This document shows, piece after piece, positions 32,798 to 36,421 of a DNA stretch of 36,421 bases; position 1 is the stretch's first letter; every line of letters starts with the position of its first letter. The notes under the pieces were generated by a model, which was given only the letters and a program-made list of their open reading frames with translations, had not been told where the DNA came from and did not search any database. The stretch lies in contig DTUJ01000168.1 in the NCBI GenBank assembly GCA_012964235.1, forward strand, positions 1 to 36,421, given 5' to 3'. The position numbers were made by a program, and so were the translations under genes. This DNA is from Fidelibacterota bacterium (GTDB taxonomy: Bacteria > Fidelibacterota > Marinisomatia > Marinisomatales > UBA8229).

Positions 32798-34720
32798 ATG
32801 AATAGAAAAAAACTGGAATTACTATATTTATTAAAAACACTTTTTGCACTAATCACTCTATTTTTATTTATTGCCTCGTGCACGAAAACCTATACACCCA
32901 CAAAGTATTTAATAGAACAATTCTACAAAAACAACCGGATAGGCGGTGGTGCCTTTTCCGATGATGAAACTAATTTGCTGGTTAGGAGCAATGAATCGGG
33001 AATCTTTAATGTGTATGAAATTGATATTGCTTCAGGGGAAAAAACACAAAAGACATTCTCAGAAAAGGAATCCTTTTTTGCTATCGATTATTTGCCAGGA
33101 ACCAATCAGATTTTGTATTCGGCCGATAAAGGTGGTAATGAACTAAGCCACATTTACTTAATGAACGAAGACGGCACAACTACTGATCTTACTCCTGGTG
33201 AAAACGAAAAGGCAAGGTTTGCTGGGTGGAGTAAGGACAAAAAATCGATGTACTTTACATCTAATAAACGAAATCCCCAGTTTTTTGATTTTTATAAAAT
33301 GAATATCGAGACTTGGGAATCTGAAATGCTTTATCAGAACGATAATGGTATTAATATCTCGAATATGTCGGAAGACGAAACTTGGTTCGCCTTTAGCCAA
33401 ACAATAACAACCAGCGAAAAAAAACTGTTCCTTACAAACAGAATCGATAACTCTACGATTGAATTATCTGAAGAATCAGGCAGTTATAATGCATCGGGCT
33501 TTAGCAAGGATAATAAGTATTTCTTTTTTATTACTGATGTTGATAAAGAGTTTTCATATTTGGTGAAATATAAAATTGAGACAGGAGAGAAAGAAGTTTT
33601 GTTCGAAACCAACTGGGATGTGATGTATAGCTATTTAAGTGAAAATGAGAGGTATCGTGTCATAGCTATTAATGAAGATGGGAAAAACACCCTATTCATT
33701 AAAGATTTAGTCAATAATTCAGATGTTTATTTTCCTGAAATACCAGATGGGGATATTAAAGGAGTCAGCTTTTCCGAAAGTGAGGAGAAAATTCGCTTGA
33801 CCATTGGTACCTCAAAAAGCCCGAACAACATTTATGTGTATGATATGGGTAGTAAGGAATTGAAGAAGCTTACCGAAACTTTGAATCCCGAAATAAATGC
33901 CAATGATATGGTTGCTGCTGAAGTGGTTAGATATCCATCGTTCGATGGTCTTGAAATTCCCGCCATTTACTATAAACCTATAGATGCAACTAAAAGAAAT
34001 AAAGTGCCAGCTCTGGTTTGGGTTCATGGTGGTCCCGGAGGACAAAGTCGCACAGGTTATTCATCCCTCATTCAATATTTGGTAAATCATGGCTATGCAA
34101 TTCTTGCTGTAAACAACCGTGGAAGTAGTGGATACGGCAAAACATTCTTCAAAATGGATGACCTTAACCATGGCGATAAGGATCTTAAAGATTGTATTTG
34201 GGGAAAGAAATGGTTGCAAGCTCAAGATTATATTGATGCAGAAAAAATTGGAATTATTGGAGGTAGTTACGGTGGCTATATGACTATGGCAGCAATGACG
34301 TTTACTCCCGATGAATTCAAAGTTGGTGTTAATATCTTTGGAGTAACAAATTGGCTGAGAACATTAAAATCAATTCCTCCATATTGGGAATCATTCCGGA
34401 ATGCACTTTACAAAGAATTGGGTGACCCTACTACGGCCGATTCTGTTAGGCTGTATGAGATTTCTCCGGTATTCCATGCTCATAAAGTAAAAAACCCAGT
34501 TATGGTACTTCAGGGCGCAAACGATCCACGTGTCTTAAAGATAGAATCGGATGAAATTGTTGCAGGTATTGAAGCAAACGGAATTACTGTTGAATATGTT
34601 GTTTTCGATGATGAAGGACATGGTTTTCGCAAGAAAGAAAATGAAATTGAAGGCTATGGAAAGGTTTTAACCTTTTTAGAGACATATCTAAAAGGTGAAG
34701 GAGGAACTTCACAAAATTAA
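32798..34720 (+). CDS. S9 family prolyl oligopeptidase-like lipoprotein
   Basis: This is a secreted serine peptidase of the S9 family (acylaminoacyl peptidase/DPP-like). ATG 32798 is chosen over 32786 because GGAG lies 6 nt upstream. The N-terminus has a lipoprotein signal ending LFIASC (lipobox IASC). The first 380 residues form a beta-propeller with WD40-like repeats (GWSKDKKSMYFTSNKR and similar). The alpha/beta hydrolase domain has the oxyanion motif WVHGGPGGQSR, the nucleophile Ser490 in GGSYGGYM, the Asp in LQGANDPRV and the His in DDEGHGFRKKEN. All catalytic residues are intact. It lies between the two 21-bp repeats, after the recG fragment, and reads like a Bacteroidetes protein, suggesting acquisition. 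Confidence 0.92.
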   Translation: MNRKKLELLYLLKTLFALITLFLFIASCTKTYTPTKYLIEQFYKNNRIGGGAFSDDETNLLVRSNESGIFNVYEIDIASGEKTQKTFSEKESFFAIDYLPGTNQILYSADKGGNELSHIYLMNEDGTTTDLTPGENEKARFAGWSKDKKSMYFTSNKRNPQFFDFYKMNIETWESEMLYQNDNGINISNMSEDETWFAFSQTITTSEKKLFLTNRIDNSTIELSEESGSYNASGFSKDNKYFFFITDVDKEFSYLVKYKIETGEKEVLFETNWDVMYSYLSENERYRVIAINEDGKNTLFIKDLVNNSDVYFPEIPDGDIKGVSFSESEEKIRLTIGTSKSPNNIYVYDMGSKELKKLTETLNPEINANDMVAAEVVRYPSFDGLEIPAIYYKPIDATKRNKVPALVWVHGGPGGQSRTGYSSLIQYLVNHGYAILAVNNRGSSGYGKTFFKMDDLNHGDKDLKDCIWGKKWLQAQDYIDAEKIGIIGGSYGGYMTMAAMTFTPDEFKVGVNIFGVTNWLRTLKSIPPYWESFRNALYKELGDPTTADSVRLYEISPVFHAHKVKNPVMVLQGANDPRVLKIESDEIVAGIEANGITVEYVVFDDEGHGFRKKENEIEGYGKVLTFLETYLKGEGGTSQN

Positions 34721-34775
34721 ATATATCGACCCTAAATCGTCTTCCAGCTAATTGAAAATAGAAGAAGTTGCGTGA

Positions 34776-34796
34776 GGCTCATAACCCGATGGGTGG
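34776..34796 (+). repeat. 21-bp direct repeat, copy 2 (initiator-tRNA-like)
   Basis: This is an exact copy of 32540-32560, 2236 bp downstream, in the same orientation. A short hairpin (TGGG-TTATTG-CCCA, 34794-34807) overlaps its end in the same position as the palindrome of copy 1 but with different bases, so the stem seems kept while the sequence differs. It lies in the leader of the DUF805 gene. Confidence 0.7.
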
Positions 34797-34851
34797 GTTA
34801 TTGCCCATTAATTGGTTTTTTTTATTTGTGGGCAAATTGGTAGCTTCAGAT

Positions 34852-35226
34852 ATGAAATGGATTACAAAATGTTTAAAAAATTATGCAGTTTTTAATGGGA
34901 GGGCGGGTAGAGATGAATGCACCTATTTTTTTCTTTTCGTTACTTTCATCCAGGTTTTCTTCCTTACCATTGATTTGTTAATAGGTTGGAAGTTTCAGAA
35001 CATCATTGATGGAATACCATGGTATCCTTTATTTGAAATTTCTCGTTTATTAACTGTCCTTCCTGCATTTGCAGTTGGGGTCAGAAGATTGCATGATTTA
35101 AATAAGTCTGGATGGTGGATTTTGTTGATATTTACGGGTATTGGAATTATCCCAATTGTCTATTGGTGCTGCTTTTTGAATAGCGATAAAGATGATAACC
35201 AATATGGCTTAAGCCCCACCCAGTAG
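34852..35226 (+). CDS. DUF805 family membrane protein
   Basis: This is a 124-residue membrane protein from ATG 34852; the track's longer start runs through repeat copy 2. The opening KCLKNYAVFNGRAGRDECTYFFLF is the DUF805 signature (Y-x-x-F-x-G-R-x-x-R-x-E-Y/F-W). The conserved VGVRRLHDLNKSGWW follows, and the acidic end is SDKDDNQYGLSP. It has three to four helices. The family is common and of unknown role, often linked to stress or phage in a loose way. It reads towards the convergent gene at 35274. Confidence 0.9.
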   Translation: MKWITKCLKNYAVFNGRAGRDECTYFFLFVTFIQVFFLTIDLLIGWKFQNIIDGIPWYPLFEISRLLTVLPAFAVGVRRLHDLNKSGWWILLIFTGIGIIPIVYWCCFLNSDKDDNQYGLSPTQ

Positions 35227-35273
35227 CGGGATTTTTTAATTCCCCACGCTCCAAATTGATTTCTCTTAGATTT

Positions 35274-35813
35274 TTATTTCATTGGAAAATAGTAGGGCCA
35301 AACAATGGCATCCAGGATCATTGTCTGAATGCTAAAGGGAATAAGCCCTGCGATTCCCGCATAAAATAACCAAGAGCTTTTCTCAAAATTAGAAAAGAAA
35401 AATGCTAGAAATAATCCAATTGATGAAAATCCAACTGTAAATAGAATTATCCGAATTCCAATCCACAGTAAAACTGATGGATTACTGATCATTGCAAAAG
35501 TCATATATATCCACAAAGCAGATGGAATAAGAAAACCAGCATAGAGTAAGTTTATTATTGTGAAATTATAACAGCCAAAGATTTGAGTAGTGTCAAATGA
35601 TACATACTGTAATATATATCCTGTAAAGAAAAAATATCCGATTGCTGCTAGGAACATACAAATGGTATAGTAAGGTCGAATATGATCAGGTACAGCTCCC
35701 CAAAGTTCACTGCGCAATTCAGTGTTTTTCAAGAGCCCATGAGCATATGAACCCAATACAGCGCTTCCCCCTGTGAGGTTTAATAAAAGAAAAATAAGGG
35801 ATTGTTTATTCAA
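35274..35813 (-). CDS. Multi-pass membrane protein, unknown
   Basis: This 179-residue protein has about five hydrophobic helices (for example LIFLLLNLTGGSAVLGSYAHGLL and ILFTVGFSSIGLFLAFFF). The family is not recognised. Charged residues are few and concentrated between helices 1 and 2 (KNTELRSELW). It is transcribed leftwards and converges with the DUF805 gene across a 47-bp gap. A terminator lies upstream of it, between it and the HMA gene, so it has its own promoter. The start ATG has no strong ribosome binding site. Confidence 0.62.
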   Translation of the reverse strand: MNKQSLIFLLLNLTGGSAVLGSYAHGLLKNTELRSELWGAVPDHIRPYYTICMFLAAIGYFFFTGYILQYVSFDTTQIFGCYNFTIINLLYAGFLIPSALWIYMTFAMISNPSVLLWIGIRIILFTVGFSSIGLFLAFFFSNFEKSSWLFYAGIAGLIPFSIQTMILDAIVWPYYFPMK

Positions 35814-35884
35814 TTAAATCAAAAGATTTCTTATTTATTATTTTTTTACCACCTAAAATTCCATTTTCTAAATATGAAAGAAAC

Positions 35885-35912
35885 AAAAAACCCCGCCAGA
35901 TGACGGGGTTTT
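35885..35912 (-). terminator. Rho-independent terminator of the HMA-domain gene
   Basis: AAAACCCCG-CCAGATGA-CGGGGTTTT forms a strong hairpin (nine pairs, with one more C-G possible inside). Read on the minus strand it is followed by TTTTTTGTTT. It lies 17 nt after the stop of the minus-strand HMA gene, so it terminates that transcript. On the plus strand the T-run is shorter (TTTT). Confidence 0.85.
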
Positions 35913-35929
35913 ATTAGTACGTTTAAATT

Positions 35930-36259
35930 TCAACTATTAAAAAATTTCCTGAAGAAGGATTTAATTGATGATTCCTTCTTTTCAGGTTCATTTTCAAGTG
36001 AGATATCAAAATCAGTTTTCTCACTAAGGATTTTTTTGATTTCTGCTGGGGTGATCCTCGCATCATCGTAACTCACTGTTGCTGTACTGGTTTCAAAATT
36101 CACATTACAGGACTCTATTCCGTCAACATCATTTAAAACCGATTTCACCTTATTTACGCAACTATATTGACACGCCATTCCTTTTACTTTCAGGTTGGTT
36201 GTAGTTTCACCTGCAACAAGGAATGTTAATAAAACGAATAGTGTAATAGAATATTTCAT
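35930..36259 (-). CDS. Secreted heavy-metal-associated (HMA) domain protein
   Basis: This protein has 109 residues from the ATG at 36259, which has a strong ribosome binding site (AAGGAGT, about 5 nt upstream); the track's longer start is not needed. A signal peptide (MKYSITLFVLLTFLVAG) precedes an HMA domain with the metal-site region KVKGMACQYSCVNKVK, and ATVSYDDARITPAEIKKIL follows. The site is Cys-x3-Cys rather than the usual Cys-x2-Cys. The C-terminus is a basic tail (IKSFFRKFFNS). It may be a periplasmic copper or mercury-type metallochaperone by family. No P-type ATPase is in the window. Confidence 0.85.
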   Translation of the reverse strand: MKYSITLFVLLTFLVAGETTTNLKVKGMACQYSCVNKVKSVLNDVDGIESCNVNFETSTATVSYDDARITPAEIKKILSEKTDFDISLENEPEKKESSIKSFFRKFFNS

Positions 36260-36313
36260 AGTGTACTCCTTTTCATAATACAATTGGGCCAATTTAAAAT
36301 AAAAATACTACTC

Positions 36314-36421
36314 TTACCACTGAAAATCATCATCGACTAATTTCCGTAAATACCAGGATGCTGTGGAACGAAACGGCTTCCATTTTTTTTTGCTTTTTCT
36401 ACCATGTATTTTTTATATGGA
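36314..36421 (-). pseudogene. C-terminus of an AlkA-like DNA glycosylase, frame broken at a poly-A run
   Basis: This is the edge fragment of a minus-strand gene. The last 23 codons read KWKPFRSTASWYLRKLVDDDFQW, matching the end of HhH-GPD 3-methyladenine DNA glycosylases (W-x-P-x-R-S-x-A-x-W-Y-L). In that frame an upstream TAA appears, but the expected preceding segment (YMVEKAKKK) is found one frame off. The two join at a run of nine A (T9 at 36383-36391 on the plus strand); ten A would restore one frame. Either the gene is frameshifted, the run is a sequencing error, or it is a slippage site. Only about 35 residues are visible. Confidence 0.6.

Noticed and set aside
1-36421. A selC (tRNA-Sec) gene, CRISPR array, insertion sequence or rRNA
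   Set aside because: I looked through the intergenic stretches for a long tRNA with anticodon TCA, repeated spacers and transposase motifs, and found none; the gaps are too short or show no fold.

Overview
The window looks like ordinary chromosome from a low-GC, Gram-negative bacterium of the Fibrobacteres-Chlorobi-Bacteroidetes (FCB) superphylum, possibly a Marinimicrobia/SAR406-type lineage. That placement is inference. It rests on the five-gene Bat (aerotolerance) operon, a PorV/UPF0164-like outer-membrane barrel, apolipoprotein N-acyltransferase, several lipoprotein signals, tightly overlapping genes with many TTG/GTG starts, and few strong Shine-Dalgarno sites. The organism decodes UGA as selenocysteine, because the window opens with selA (partial) and selB.

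Layout. (1) 1-4.9 kb: selA-selB-mutS, with the last two overlapping. (2) 4.9-19.3 kb: a dense housekeeping block on the plus strand: a PorV-like barrel, yicC, gmk, rpoZ-like, family 4 uracil-DNA glycosylase, dnaB, a bifunctional RelA/SpoT homologue, ruvX, lnt, a small secreted protein, an ECF T-component, truA, htrA/degP, psd, pssA, DUF4321 and tatA. (3) 19.4-25.2 kb: batABCDE plus a SPOR-domain protein. (4) 25.2-29.1 kb: tRNA-Ala, an orphan Pycsar-type (DUF5706-like) membrane protein coupled to a collagen-like lipoprotein, a YciH/SUI1 factor, then a three-gene cassette of a lipoprotein with an in-frame UGA, a membrane-anchored rhodanese and a MauE/DoxX-like membrane protein; tRNA-Gly follows. 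(5) 29.1-32.5 kb: unrecognised secreted or outer-membrane proteins, tRNA-Cys, tRNA-Leu and eda. (6) 32.5-34.8 kb: a likely acquired segment, with a 3' fragment of recG followed by an S9 prolyl-oligopeptidase lipoprotein, lying between two 21-bp direct repeats that resemble part of an initiator tRNA. (7) 34.8-36.4 kb: a DUF805 protein, two minus-strand genes (a membrane protein and a heavy-metal-associated domain protein with a clear terminator), and the frame-disrupted C-terminus of an AlkA-like DNA glycosylase at the edge.

The most interesting item is the gene at 26917-28092. The ORF track starts it at 27085, but the frame continues upstream through one TGA (27049-27051) to a complete lipoprotein signal peptide. 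The TGA sits in a Cys-Gly-Sec motif where relatives of this 5'-nucleotidase-like family carry Cys-Gly-Cys. Eighteen nucleotides downstream is a hairpin whose loop region GGUCUGC equals that of the E. coli fdhF SECIS as I remember it, at the same spacing. With selAB in the same window, this is a strong selenoprotein candidate. Its overlapping neighbours (rhodanese, MauE-like) suggest an envelope sulfur/selenium redox system that I do not recognise as described.
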